From CAYREX01 sp964423505 (lineage in GTDB: Bacteria > Fermentibacterota > Fermentibacteria > Fermentibacterales > JCC-6), in contig CAYREX010000005.1 of assembly GCA_964423505.1 (NCBI GenBank), forward strand, positions 62,001-126,000: 64,000 nt of DNA, read 5' to 3'. A program made the position numbers and the translations under genes. Positions 33,617 through 42,228 of the stretch are shown piece by piece. Numbering within the stretch: the first letter of the stretch is position 1; each line of letters begins with the position of its first letter. Below the pieces are notes generated by a model. The model was not told where the DNA came from, did no database searches, and was given only the letters and a program-made list of their open reading frames with translations.

Positions 33617-35199
33617 GGCTGCCGCAGGGCGGGCCCGACTGGGGCGGCTTCCTGGCCGTGCTGCTGCTGCTCTGCTCCATCTCCATCCTCATGCCCCGGG
33701 GCAGCTGGGTGCTGGACGAGTCCTGCAGGAGGCTTCAGGCGGCCTCCATGGCCGGGCGGCTCCGTCTTCCCCCGCCGATCGACTGGCCCGGTGGTGAAGG
33801 CCTCCGGGGGGAGGATGCGGAGGCGCTGGCGCCGCTCCCCTTCCACTACGGGAGGATGGAGGGGGGGATGTTGTACGCCCAGTACAGCCCGGCCCTGGCC
33901 ATTGCCGCCCTCCCGCTCCGCCTGGCGGCCGGCCCTCCCGGCGACCTGCTCCTGACCTGCATTGCCGCCTCGCTGCTCTGGCTGCTCCTCTCCGGAGCGC
34001 TCAGGGCCCGCGGCTTCTCCAGGTGGTCATCACGCCTGCTTCCCCTTGCCGGGACCCCGCTGGTCTTCTACGGCCTCACCTTCTGGTCACACGGCATCGC
34101 GGCCCTCCTGGTCCTGGCGGCCCTGCTCCTGCCCCGGGGGAGGGGGGCCGAGGCCATGGCGGCAGTCTACGCAGCCGGGCTGTTCCGGGTGGAGGCCCTG
34201 CTGTTCGTGCCGCTGCTGTTCATCCTGAGGCGGGGGGACAACCGGCGCATGCTCATGGCCGCGATGCTACTGGCCCCGGTGCTCCTGGGGGCGAGCCGGC
34301 TGATAACAGGCAGCTGGACCGGCTCCCACGTGGGGGCCAGCGGGGCGGAGCTGGACCTGTACGGTCACTCCGGGATGGGGTTCCTGCAGAGGAGGCTCTA
34401 CGTGGCCAGGCTCACGCTGCTGGGCCTCTTCCCGGGGGTGGAGGGATGGCCCGGCATCCTGGCCGGATGCGCCCTCTGGGCTCTCTGGGCGCTCTCGAGG
34501 AGGGAGGGAAGGGTCCCCGACCTCCTGATGTCGGCAGGTCTTGCCGTGATGGTCTCCGCTGCCGCGATCGGTGCGGCCAGGGGCCTCCGTCTGCTGGACG
34601 TCCTCTACTCGCTTAGCCATCCGCTGCTGGTCTATCCGGCGCTCTGGCTGGTCCGCCCCGCCCGCGGCCGCTTCCCCCTGCTCGCCGGGGCCCTGCTGCT
34701 CCTGGTGCTCATCATGGCACCGATGCATGCCGAGGACCTTGCATGGGGCTCCAGGCTCGTCATGCTGCCCCTCCTGGCGCTGGTCGCGGAGGCGAGACCC
34801 GCGCCGGGCTGGAGGGTGCCGGCGGTTGCAGCCGCGGGAGCCCTGGTGATGGCGCTCTCCGTGGCCTACCTCGCGCGGAAGCGGGCCCTCTCCGCAGACC
34901 TTGCCGGAATCGCGGTCTCGGAGGGTTCCTCCGCAGTGGTCACCTACTGGCCCCTCACGGGTGATCTCATGCCACTGATGGAGCGGGGCTTCCCGGTCCT
35001 GCACGCCAACACCCCGGCGGAGCTGGCCCTGGCCCTCGACCACCTCGAGGACGCAGACCCGGTGATAGTAACGTCGGTGGACCGTGCCGAGGCGCTCCTC
35101 CGCGTGCTCGAAGGGCTCGGCGCGGAAGGGCACCCCAGGGGCTCGGTGAGCTTCGACCCTGGGCTGGAGGCTCTCGTCCTCATCGCTGCTCCTCCTTGA
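33613..35199 (+). CDS. Polytopic membrane protein, GT-C-like
   Basis: A 528-residue protein with many membrane helices and a first periplasmic-like loop of about 60 residues after the first helix (around DESCRRLQA). The layout (helix, long loop, then ten or more helices, soluble C-terminus) is similar to GT-C glycosyltransferases that use polyprenyl-phosphate sugars. I do not see a definite catalytic Asp-containing motif. The start is GTG overlapping the preceding stop, so it is probably co-translated with the outer-membrane protein. Function is inferred only at the fold level. Confidence 0.45.
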   Translation: MRLPQGGPDWGGFLAVLLLLCSISILMPRGSWVLDESCRRLQAASMAGRLRLPPPIDWPGGEGLRGEDAEALAPLPFHYGRMEGGMLYAQYSPALAIAALPLRLAAGPPGDLLLTCIAASLLWLLLSGALRARGFSRWSSRLLPLAGTPLVFYGLTFWSHGIAALLVLAALLLPRGRGAEAMAAVYAAGLFRVEALLFVPLLFILRRGDNRRMLMAAMLLAPVLLGASRLITGSWTGSHVGASGAELDLYGHSGMGFLQRRLYVARLTLLGLFPGVEGWPGILAGCALWALWALSRREGRVPDLLMSAGLAVMVSAAAIGAARGLRLLDVLYSLSHPLLVYPALWLVRPARGRFPLLAGALLLLVLIMAPMHAEDLAWGSRLVMLPLLALVAEARPAPGWRVPAVAAAGALVMALSVAYLARKRALSADLAGIAVSEGSSAVVTYWPLTGDLMPLMERGFPVLHANTPAELALALDHLEDADPVIVTSVDRAEALLRVLEGLGAEGHPRGSVSFDPGLEALVLIAAPP

Positions 35200-35225
35200 C
35201 GAGTTGCCTCTCCCGGCCCATTTAT
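35196..35225 (+). promoter_or_regulatory. Weak promoter candidate before the coiled-coil gene
   Basis: TTGACG (35196-35201) with an AT-rich -10 region near ATTTAT (35220-35225), 18 bases away. The -35 box overlaps the stop codon of the preceding gene. The match of the -10 is poor. Confidence 0.35.
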
Positions 35226-35284
35226 CGTCACTGTCCGGGGCTCCCCTCCACGGTAGGGACAATCAGGTCAGGAGATAACATAAG

Positions 35285-35848
35285 ATGAACGAGCACACCG
35301 CTGCCGAGAGACGGCTCAAGACGAGGATACACTACAAGAACGCGCTGAGACGTGACCTCGTCCAGACGATGAGGCAGCTGCACGAGTGGCAGAGCAGGCT
35401 CCCCTCGGTCCGCAACAGGAGGAAGGCCGGCAAGCTCCGCGAGTCGATATCCCGATATCGGGACTTCGTGCAGGACATGAGGTCCTTCCTCGCCCCACTC
35501 CTCGACGAGATCGAGGAGGAGATCCGCGAGGAGATGAGCTTCAGCCGGGAGGAGATAGAGCAGTTCGGCGCCGAGGTCGAGGAGGAGAAGAAGCTGGCCG
35601 CGGACGCGTCCAGGGCCTTCGAGGAGGCCCGGAAGGCAATTGCGGGCGTCGAAGAGGAGGAGCTCGACGAGGAGCAGCTTCAGCAACTGCACGACCGCTA
35701 CTCCCGGGCCTTCAGGGCGTTCCGCCTGGAGAGGCACCGACTGGAGGAGGCCGAGCACGAGCTCGAGAGCGAGCTGGTCGACCGCAGGATCTTCGAGCGG
35801 GAGCTCAAGCGCATCATGGTGGAGCGGCACTTCGTAAGCGACTCCTGA
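35285..35848 (+). CDS. Coiled-coil protein of unknown function
   Basis: A 187-residue soluble protein, strongly charged with long stretches of Glu, Arg and Leu in heptad-like spacing (for example LRRDLVQTMRQLHEWQSRLPS and EEIEEEIREEMSFSREEIE). No signal peptide and no motif I recognise. It precedes MtfA by only four bases and is preceded by a weak promoter. A helical bundle or long coiled coil is the most I can say. Confidence 0.7.
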   Translation: MNEHTAAERRLKTRIHYKNALRRDLVQTMRQLHEWQSRLPSVRNRRKAGKLRESISRYRDFVQDMRSFLAPLLDEIEEEIREEMSFSREEIEQFGAEVEEEKKLAADASRAFEEARKAIAGVEEEELDEEQLQQLHDRYSRAFRAFRLERHRLEEAEHELESELVDRRIFERELKRIMVERHFVSDS

Positions 35849-35852
35849 TTCC

Positions 35853-36746
35853 ATGGAGGTCTACCCTCTCCGGAAGATACGGGGCAGGCTGGGGCTGGTG
35901 GCCCTGGCCTGCCTCCTCTTCACCCTCCCCTTCGCGGCGAGCGGTCAGGCCCTCTTCGTCGTACCGGTCGTATGGGCGCTGGGCGCCTTCTACTACCTCG
36001 TGCTCTTCATGCCCCGGTACCGGCGGAGGAGGCGGATAGCCCGTGACCCGCTGAGCGACACCGACAGGGAGATACTGGCGGAGAACGTGACCTTCTACCG
36101 TGAGCTGGAGGGGGAGGAGAGGCACAGGTACGAGACCGACATAGCGATATTCCTCGCCGAGCACGACATAGTCGGCGTGGACGACGTGGAGATAACCAGG
36201 AAGGTGATGCTGCTGGTGGCGGCCACGGCGGTCAGGCTCGTCTTCAGGAGACCGGAGTGGGAGTACAGGGACTTCGGCGACATACTCGTCTACCCTGGCG
36301 GCTTCAGGAACGACGGCACCTACTCCACCGACCTCCGGGAGGGGGAGTGCGCCGCCCTGGGGCTGGTGCACTCGCAGGGGAGCGTCATACTATCCCTGCC
36401 CCATCTCATGCAGGGGTTCCAGCACGAGAACGACGGCCTCAACGTCGGCTATCACGAGTTCGCGCACGTGCTGGACGGTTACAGGCCGGACGGTATCCCG
36501 GCGGAGCTCTCCCTGGGTGCCTACAGGCCGTGGGTGGAGGTAATGCAGAGGGAGTTCGAGAAGGTCCACAGGGGGAGGTCGGTGCTCCGCTCCTACGCCG
36601 GCAAGAACCCGGCGGAGCTGTTCGCCTGCGCCGTGGAGACCTTCTTCGAGAAGCCGGAGAAGATGATGGAAAGGGCACCGGAGCTGTACGAGCAGCTCTC
36701 GGAGTTCTTCAACCAGAGACCGGGGGCCGAGCGGGTCGGGGGATGA
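35853..36746 (+). CDS. M90 family zinc metallopeptidase, MtfA-like
   Basis: A 297-residue protein with an N-terminal membrane segment pair (about 15-52) followed by a soluble peptidase domain. The zinc site HEFAH is at His201-His205, and NPAELFACAVETFFEKP downstream holds the third ligand Glu region of M90 enzymes. MtfA in E. coli is a soluble regulator-linked peptidase; here the membrane segments are unusual. It is followed two bases later by a response regulator. Confidence 0.85.
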   Translation: MEVYPLRKIRGRLGLVALACLLFTLPFAASGQALFVVPVVWALGAFYYLVLFMPRYRRRRRIARDPLSDTDREILAENVTFYRELEGEERHRYETDIAIFLAEHDIVGVDDVEITRKVMLLVAATAVRLVFRRPEWEYRDFGDILVYPGGFRNDGTYSTDLREGECAALGLVHSQGSVILSLPHLMQGFQHENDGLNVGYHEFAHVLDGYRPDGIPAELSLGAYRPWVEVMQREFEKVHRGRSVLRSYAGKNPAELFACAVETFFEKPEKMMERAPELYEQLSEFFNQRPGAERVGG

Positions 36747-36747
36747 T

Positions 36748-37659
36748 ATGAGGGTACTCATTGCGGATGACGATCCCGTCAGTAGAAGGATCCTGTCGAA
36801 GATAGTCGAGGACATGGGCCTGGAGTTCGAGACAGCATCTGACGGCGAGGAGGCCTCGGAGAAGCTCCGGGACGGCGGGTTCCACCTGGCCGTGCTCGAC
36901 TGGATGATGCCGGGCAGGGACGGCGTGGACATATGCAGGGAGATGATGGAGAGCGACGAGGGCAGGCTCGTCTACATCATCATGATGAGCTCGAAGGAGG
37001 GCTCCGAGGACATCACGGAAGCCCTGAGGGCCGGTGCCAGCGACTACATAGTGAAGCACAACGACCCCCTGGAGGTCCGGGCGAGGATAGGGGTCGGGCT
37101 GCGCACCGCCAGGCTGGAGCACGAGCTGGCAGAGCTGAACGAGCGACTCAGGTACCTTGTCAGAACCGACAGCCTGACCGGTCTCCTCAACCACGCCGCC
37201 ATACTCTCGGAGCTGGCGTCGGAGCTGGAGAGGGGCAGGCGCGAGAGCGTCCCCACGGGCGTCCTCATGCTGGACCTGGACCATTTCAAGGCGGTGAACG
37301 ACACGTACGGGCACCAGGTCGGCGACAGCGTGCTGGACAGGTTCGCGCGGCTGCTGGAGAGGAACTGCCGCCCGTACGACAGGGTGGGGAGGTACGGTGG
37401 CGAGGAGTTCCTGGTGGTCCTGCCCGGGAGCGGGCTGTCGGACTGCATCGCCATAGGGGAGAGGCTCCGCCTCCAGATATCGGAGATGAGCCTGGAGGAC
37501 GTAATCCCCGGCCTCTCGGTCACCTGCAGCGGCGGAGCCTGCGCCTCGTCCAGCTCTCTGCAGCACTCGGCCTCGCTGGTGGCCGCCGCCGACGCCGCGC
37601 TGTACCGGGCCAAGAAGGCCGGCCGCAACATGATAAAGTCCTGCCGCAGGGAGAGGTGA
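36748..37659 (+). CDS. Receiver-GGDEF response regulator (diguanylate cyclase)
   Basis: A 303-residue protein: receiver domain (about 1-118) with phosphorylatable Asp51 in VLDWMMPG and the acidic pocket IADDDP; then a coiled linker; then a GGDEF domain with active-site GGEEF at 217-221 and the product-inhibition site RPYD (208-211). It should make cyclic di-GMP in response to phosphorylation. No sensor kinase lies next to it. It is the only cyclic di-GMP gene in the window. Confidence 0.9.
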   Translation: MRVLIADDDPVSRRILSKIVEDMGLEFETASDGEEASEKLRDGGFHLAVLDWMMPGRDGVDICREMMESDEGRLVYIIMMSSKEGSEDITEALRAGASDYIVKHNDPLEVRARIGVGLRTARLEHELAELNERLRYLVRTDSLTGLLNHAAILSELASELERGRRESVPTGVLMLDLDHFKAVNDTYGHQVGDSVLDRFARLLERNCRPYDRVGRYGGEEFLVVLPGSGLSDCIAIGERLRLQISEMSLEDVIPGLSVTCSGGACASSSSLQHSASLVAAADAALYRAKKAGRNMIKSCRRER

Positions 37660-37668
37660 GGGGAGCGC

Positions 37669-38271
37669 TCAGCCCTTTCCGGTGGAGCCCGGCACGGTCA
37701 GGGGCACCCCTTCCCGGCAGAGCGGGCAGTCCTCCGGGGTCCAGCTCTCCGCGCTGACGGTGAGCAGCGCCTCGTAGGGGACGCCCAGGTCCAGCTCCCC
37801 GCCGGTCCTGTCCACTATGAGCCCGGCCCCGAGCACGCTGCACCCCGCTCCCTCCAGCGCCCTGATGGACTCCCGGACGCTGCCGCCGGTAGTGCTGACG
37901 TCCTCCACCAGGAAGGCCGAGGCGCCGTCGACGAGGCTGCGGAAGCCGGGTCGGACGGACATCTGCCCGCCGGAGTCCCGCTGGAGGAAGGCGAAGGGTC
38001 TGCCGGCATGGAGGGCGGTTGCGAAGCCGAAGACCACCGCCCCCATCGCAGGCGCGCAGACCAGGTCGAAGCCGCCGCAGAGCTCCCGGGCCGCCCCGGA
38101 CATCATGAGCCCCAGCTCGTCCACAAGATCCGGTCTGGCCGCTATACGAATCTTCTCGAAGTAGACCCGCCCGTGTCTGCCGGAGGTGTAGCTGAAGTGC
38201 CCCTCCAGCAGCGCGCCGGACTCGCCCAGAATCTCGGAGACCCTCCGGCCGCGGTCGTCGTAACCGGTCAG
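37669..38271 (-). CDS. pyrE: Orotate phosphoribosyltransferase
   Basis: Makes orotidine monophosphate from orotate and PRPP. It has FSYTSGRHGRVYFEKIRI, GFDLVCAPAMGAVVFG and the PRPP loop FLVEDVSTTGGS. I place the start at CTG (38271-38269) since GGGAGG lies six bases upstream and no ATG, GTG or TTG occurs in frame between the upstream gene's stop and the conserved region; any canonical start would need to overlap the upstream gene by tens of bases. From CTG the protein is 200 residues and its N-terminus aligns with E. coli PyrE spacing. Confidence 0.85.
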   Translation of the reverse strand: MTGYDDRGRRVSEILGESGALLEGHFSYTSGRHGRVYFEKIRIAARPDLVDELGLMMSGAARELCGGFDLVCAPAMGAVVFGFATALHAGRPFAFLQRDSGGQMSVRPGFRSLVDGASAFLVEDVSTTGGSVRESIRALEGAGCSVLGAGLIVDRTGGELDLGVPYEALLTVSAESWTPEDCPLCREGVPLTVPGSTGKG

Positions 38272-38296
38272 GCTGAACCTCCCTGCAGTCCCTGCC

Positions 38297-39574
38297 CTAG
38301 CGGGAGAAGGAGAACGGGTACTGCACCGTGAGCGGACCCTCGTTGTCGTCCACGGCGCCGAATCGCCAGGTGCCAACGGCCTGCGCCAGCTCCAGGTCGA
38401 AGGCCGGGTTGTAGGTGGAGGAGTCGAGGATGCTGACCTCCGATACCCGGCCGCTCGGCTCTATCACCAGCTCTATCAGGACGGTCCCGCTGAGCAGCGG
38501 GTCGGCCCTGAGGTGCTTGTTGTAGATATAGGTCACGTTGCTGGTCTTCTCGCTGAGCACCTCCAGGATCTCCTCCGAGGTCCGGGAGCTGTAGCCCTGG
38601 TCACCGGTGGTCTGAATCGACGGCTCGCTGTTCATGGCCACCTCCGAGAAGACCATGCTGTGGCCACCGGCCGTATCCGTCTCTATCTGGCCGGAGGAGG
38701 CGGAGAACAGCTCCGGGTTCCGGCCGCCGGACCCGTCGCTGACCGTAACCTGCGCTCCGCCTCCCTGGGTGAGCTGGACCATCTCCCCGAGCTGGGCCAT
38801 CTCCGCGCCGCCACCGAGGAGCTCCATCAGGTCCTCGGGGCTCATTGAGGCCGTGCCGCTGCCACCGGCCGGGAGCGGCTCGGCCTGTCCCCCGTCCTCT
38901 CCCCCGTGGTCCTCCGGCCGTACGTCCGTCCCTTCATCCGGCTGGACTTCCGGCTCCTCGAAGGAGGCGATAGCGGAGGATGCCGTGTCCACGGGCGCCT
39001 CGTCGGAGACCGCCACCTGCACCGAGGTGTCCGCCTCCGCCACCAGCGGGTCGAGGGCGTAGTTCATCGTATGGAGCTGTCCGGGGCTGGTCCGGTAGTT
39101 CTCCATCGTCGGCTCGAAACCCTCGCTGTGTATCAGGAAGGAGTAGCTCTGGCCACCTATGAGGTTGTCCATGACGTACGGGGTGGTGCCCACGTACTGC
39201 CCGTCTATGAAGAGCAGCGCGCCCTCCGGCTCCCCCTCGACGAGGACCGTGGCCATGCTCGACTCGCGTACATCGTCGAGCAGGGCGTGGAGGTTGGGAT
39301 TCTCCCAGGGTCCCAGGTCGTAGAACGGGTCCAGGATGAGCACCTGGTAGAAGGCCTCCCTGGTGCTCTCCGGCTCCCCCATGCCGTAGTAGGCCGCTCC
39401 GAGCCGGTGGTAGGCCCTTATCATCTCGTCAAGCGTCAGGTCGCCCTCCGAGAGGAGCTCCTCGAGGGCGGAGATGCTCCCCTGCATGTCTCCGGCCAGG
39501 TAGAGGTCAATCGCCTCGTCGACCGAGTCAACGCCCACCAGGGCGAGGGGTATGACAAGCAGGATATGTGCCAA
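38297..39574 (-). CDS. Exported PEGA-domain protein with TonB/AgmX-like C-terminal domain
   Basis: A 425-residue protein with a signal peptide, TPR-like helices (about 18-95), a PEGA domain (ATVLVEGEPEGALLFIDGQYVGTTPY), an acidic low-complexity linker (about 180-290) and a C-terminal TonB-like domain with SGTVLIELVIEPSGRVSEVSIL and WRFGAVDDNEG. The last domain resembles that of AgmX/PglI-type proteins and TonB. It could transmit energy or anchor an outer-membrane complex. The TTG start has AAGGGAG just upstream. Confidence 0.7.
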   Translation of the reverse strand: MAHILLVIPLALVGVDSVDEAIDLYLAGDMQGSISALEELLSEGDLTLDEMIRAYHRLGAAYYGMGEPESTREAFYQVLILDPFYDLGPWENPNLHALLDDVRESSMATVLVEGEPEGALLFIDGQYVGTTPYVMDNLIGGQSYSFLIHSEGFEPTMENYRTSPGQLHTMNYALDPLVAEADTSVQVAVSDEAPVDTASSAIASFEEPEVQPDEGTDVRPEDHGGEDGGQAEPLPAGGSGTASMSPEDLMELLGGGAEMAQLGEMVQLTQGGGAQVTVSDGSGGRNPELFSASSGQIETDTAGGHSMVFSEVAMNSEPSIQTTGDQGYSSRTSEEILEVLSEKTSNVTYIYNKHLRADPLLSGTVLIELVIEPSGRVSEVSILDSSTYNPAFDLELAQAVGTWRFGAVDDNEGPLTVQYPFSFSR

Positions 39575-39598
39575 GGAGCTCCCTTCCTACGGTCGGGA

Positions 39599-39626
39599 AG
39601 ATTAACCTGAAGCCCGTCCCCGTCAA
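39599..39626 (-). promoter_or_regulatory. Candidate promoter for the PEGA/TonB-like gene
   Basis: On the minus strand TTGACG (39626-39621) and TAATCT (39604-39599) are 16 bases apart, 25 bases before the TTG start. It is divergent from the promoter at 39645. Confidence 0.55.
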
Positions 39627-39644
39627 CGACGAGGCGTTACCGGG

Positions 39645-39674
39645 TTGACTTGCCGGACGGCCTGGAACAATCTT
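39645..39674 (+). promoter_or_regulatory. Candidate promoter for the following lipoprotein gene
   Basis: TTGACT (39645-39650) with AATCTT near 39669-39674, 18 bases away (a CAATCT reading gives 17). It faces the opposite way from the promoter at 39599-39626, so the two share a 142-base divergent region. Confidence 0.45.
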
Positions 39675-39717
39675 CCTCCTCCAGTGTTAGATACACCCGG
39701 AAGGGAAGGCTTGTTCC

Positions 39718-40296
39718 ATGAGGAGAGACTCACAGAGGACCGGATCCGCCGAGGGCATGACGGCGCTTGCCGTCCTGACGGCGGCGGCCCTCCTGGTAAC
39801 GGCCTGCTGGAACCCGTTCTCTCCGGACGAGGAGCCGAGCGGCCAGGTCCAGTACCACGACCCGGTCGACAGCGCCTACAAAGTGCTAGAGAACCTCCAG
39901 TACGCCTACCAGAGCCGGGACCTCGACCACTACCTCGCCTGCTTCAGGGACGACTTCGAGTTCCACCTGCTGGAGATCGACTTCGACGACTACGATGGCG
40001 ACGGGATAGTCGACGAGTACTGGGGTCTCGCCCTGGAGGAGCAGTTCCACGAGGCCATGTTCGCCCAGGTTGCGTCCATAGACCTGACGCTCTCTGGCAG
40101 CTCGCAGGAACCCTGGAGCGGTGACTCGACCGGGCAGTCGCTGCAGCTCCAGCGCACGTTCGAGCTGAAGGTGTACCTCGACGGCGCCGGCACCACCGGC
40201 TACCGCGCGAACGGCGTCGCCCTGTTCATATGCAGGGAGGACACTGTCACAGGCGACTGGTACGTCTGGCAGTGGTGGGACCAGTCGGACACCTAG
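39718..40296 (+). CDS. Lipoprotein of unknown function, NTF2-like C-terminal half
   Basis: A 192-residue protein with signal sequence and lipobox LVTACWNPF. The mature part has SAYKVLENLQYAYQSRDLDHYLACF then strand-rich sequence ending WYVWQWWDQ. The helix-and-sheet order is compatible with an NTF2-like domain. An Asp-rich stretch (DFDDYDGDG) might bind calcium. It is followed by a subtilisin gene 31 bases later. Confidence 0.6.
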   Translation: MRRDSQRTGSAEGMTALAVLTAAALLVTACWNPFSPDEEPSGQVQYHDPVDSAYKVLENLQYAYQSRDLDHYLACFRDDFEFHLLEIDFDDYDGDGIVDEYWGLALEEQFHEAMFAQVASIDLTLSGSSQEPWSGDSTGQSLQLQRTFELKVYLDGAGTTGYRANGVALFICREDTVTGDWYVWQWWDQSDT

Positions 40297-40327
40297 GCCG
40301 GACAGCTGACGGGACGTCTACGACCTG

Positions 40328-42193
40328 ATGCTCCATTACCGGGCGACCCTGCTGGGCGCCCTCGTCATTCTCCTGGTGTCATCCGAGGCCGATGCCTCGG
40401 CATGGTGGGTCTTCCTCGCGGACCGGGGACCGGACCTCGACGCCCGCCTGCGTGCCCGGAGCGCCGAGCTGGCGGCATCCCCGGCAGCCGCCCGCCGCGC
40501 CTCGGTGGGTCTGTCGGCCGCCCTGCCCGGAGACCTCCAGCCCTGGGAGGGCTACGTCGAGGCGGTTCTCGCCCGCGATGACTGCGAGCTCCGAGTGGTC
40601 TCGAGGTACCTCAACGCCGTCAGCGTGGAGTGCCCCGAGGCGGTGGCGCTGGCGCTACCGTCGGAGCTCCCGTTCGTGGACTCCGTCAGGCCGGTGGCGT
40701 CTAGCACGTTCGACCCCCGGACCCCTCTGGGCGGCACCGACGAGCCGACCCCACTCTCCGGCTTCCAGCTCTCCCAGGTCGGCCTGGACGTCATGCACGA
40801 GCGGGGCTGGACCGGCGAAGGCGTCACCATGGGTCTCCTTGACTCGGGCTTCGAGCTGCCCCACCCGGTTCTGCAGGAGACGGAGGTCCTGGCGCTGTGG
40901 GACTTCGTCGACGGCGACCCGGACCCATCCCGGGAGCCTGGCGACCCTCCGGGCCAGGCCGACCACGGGACCGCCGTGCTCTCGGTCGTAGCCGCCGTCT
41001 CCGACCGGCTGACCGGCGGGGCCCCGGACTGCTCCTTCCTGCTCGCGAAGACCGAGGACATCTCCGACGAGTACCAGGCCGAGGAGGACTACTGGGTGGC
41101 CGGCCTGGAGTGGGCCGAGGAGGGCGGGGCGGACCTGGTCTCCAGCTCGCTCGGGTACATCGACTGGTACGACTACGAGGACATGGACGGAGCGACGGCC
41201 GTGACGACGGTCGCTGCCGACGCCGCCGCGGCCCGGGGTCTGGGCGTCTTCAACTCCGTGGGCAACAGGGGTCCCTCCCCCGGGACCATGAACGCGCCGG
41301 CCGACGGCGACTCCGTCTTCTCGGTCGGTGCGGTCGACGGCTCGGGCGCGGTCGCCGCCTTCTCCTCCCGCGGCCCCACCTTCGACGGCCGGACGAAGCC
41401 GGACGCCTGCGCCCTGGGGGTGGGCTGTACGGCCGCCAGGGCCGACGGCAGCGGGTTCTACTCGGCCAACGGCACCTCCTTCGCGGCACCGCTGGCCGCA
41501 TCCTGCGCGGCCACGGTCGCCCAGGCCCATCCGGAGTGGGACATGCAGACCGTCATAGGAGCTCTCAGGGCAACCGCCTCCATCGCCCCGTCACCTGATG
41601 ACGACATGGGGTGGGGCATACTCGACGCCCCCTCGGCGGCCAGGTACAGGTCGGTCACCGGCTCCGTGAGGAACAGCATGACCGGCGAGCCGGTGGAGGG
41701 CCTGGAGCTGCTGGTGGAGGTTGCCGACACCACCGTGTCGACCGTTACCAACGGCAGGGGCTGGTTCGCCGTATGTCCCGACCGGCTGGGCGGCTACAGG
41801 GTTGAGTCCGCGGCCGGCGACGGCCTGATACCGGCCTCCGGACAGCTACAGGAGGAGGGGGTGGAGCTCTCCCTCTACCTCGACCCGCCCGCTGCCTCCG
41901 AGCCCCCCTCGGTCTTCCCGAATCCCACCACCGGCGGGCTCTGGGTCGGCTTCGACGTGGCCTCCGGACCCGTGGACGTCTCGATGAGCGTGTTTGACCT
42001 CACCGGCCAGCCTGTATATTCAGTGGAGAGGGAGGGGGTGGAGCCCGGCACTTACAGGGCCCCTCTCCATGGAGAAGCAATGTACTGGGACGGCCGGGAC
42101 GGAGAGGGCGAGCTGGCCTCGTCGGGCATCTATGTCGTCAGACTCCTGATCGGCGCAGAGGCCAGAATCCTGAAGGCCTCCGTTCTTCGTTGA
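40328..42193 (+). CDS. Secreted subtilisin-like serine protease with C-terminal sorting tail
   Basis: A 621-residue S8 protease. It has a signal peptide (about 1-24), a short propeptide region, then the triad Asp172 (GLLDSGF), His213 (DHGTAV) and Ser384 (NGTSFAAP). A beta-sandwich region (carboxypeptidase-like regulatory strands, about 440-510) precedes a C-terminal tail with FPNPTTGG, FDLTGQPVYS, YWDGRDGEGELASSGIYVVRLL and a final hydrophobic stretch. This tail pattern is known from type IX secretion and FlgD-like domains in FCB bacteria. Secreted substrate unknown. Confidence 0.9.
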   Translation: MLHYRATLLGALVILLVSSEADASAWWVFLADRGPDLDARLRARSAELAASPAAARRASVGLSAALPGDLQPWEGYVEAVLARDDCELRVVSRYLNAVSVECPEAVALALPSELPFVDSVRPVASSTFDPRTPLGGTDEPTPLSGFQLSQVGLDVMHERGWTGEGVTMGLLDSGFELPHPVLQETEVLALWDFVDGDPDPSREPGDPPGQADHGTAVLSVVAAVSDRLTGGAPDCSFLLAKTEDISDEYQAEEDYWVAGLEWAEEGGADLVSSSLGYIDWYDYEDMDGATAVTTVAADAAAARGLGVFNSVGNRGPSPGTMNAPADGDSVFSVGAVDGSGAVAAFSSRGPTFDGRTKPDACALGVGCTAARADGSGFYSANGTSFAAPLAASCAATVAQAHPEWDMQTVIGALRATASIAPSPDDDMGWGILDAPSAARYRSVTGSVRNSMTGEPVEGLELLVEVADTTVSTVTNGRGWFAVCPDRLGGYRVESAAGDGLIPASGQLQEEGVELSLYLDPPAASEPPSVFPNPTTGGLWVGFDVASGPVDVSMSVFDLTGQPVYSVEREGVEPGTYRAPLHGEAMYWDGRDGEGELASSGIYVVRLLIGAEARILKASVLR

Positions 42194-42228
42194 GCCCGAG
42201 GGCTCCCTGTTTCTTTGGGAGGTATCTG

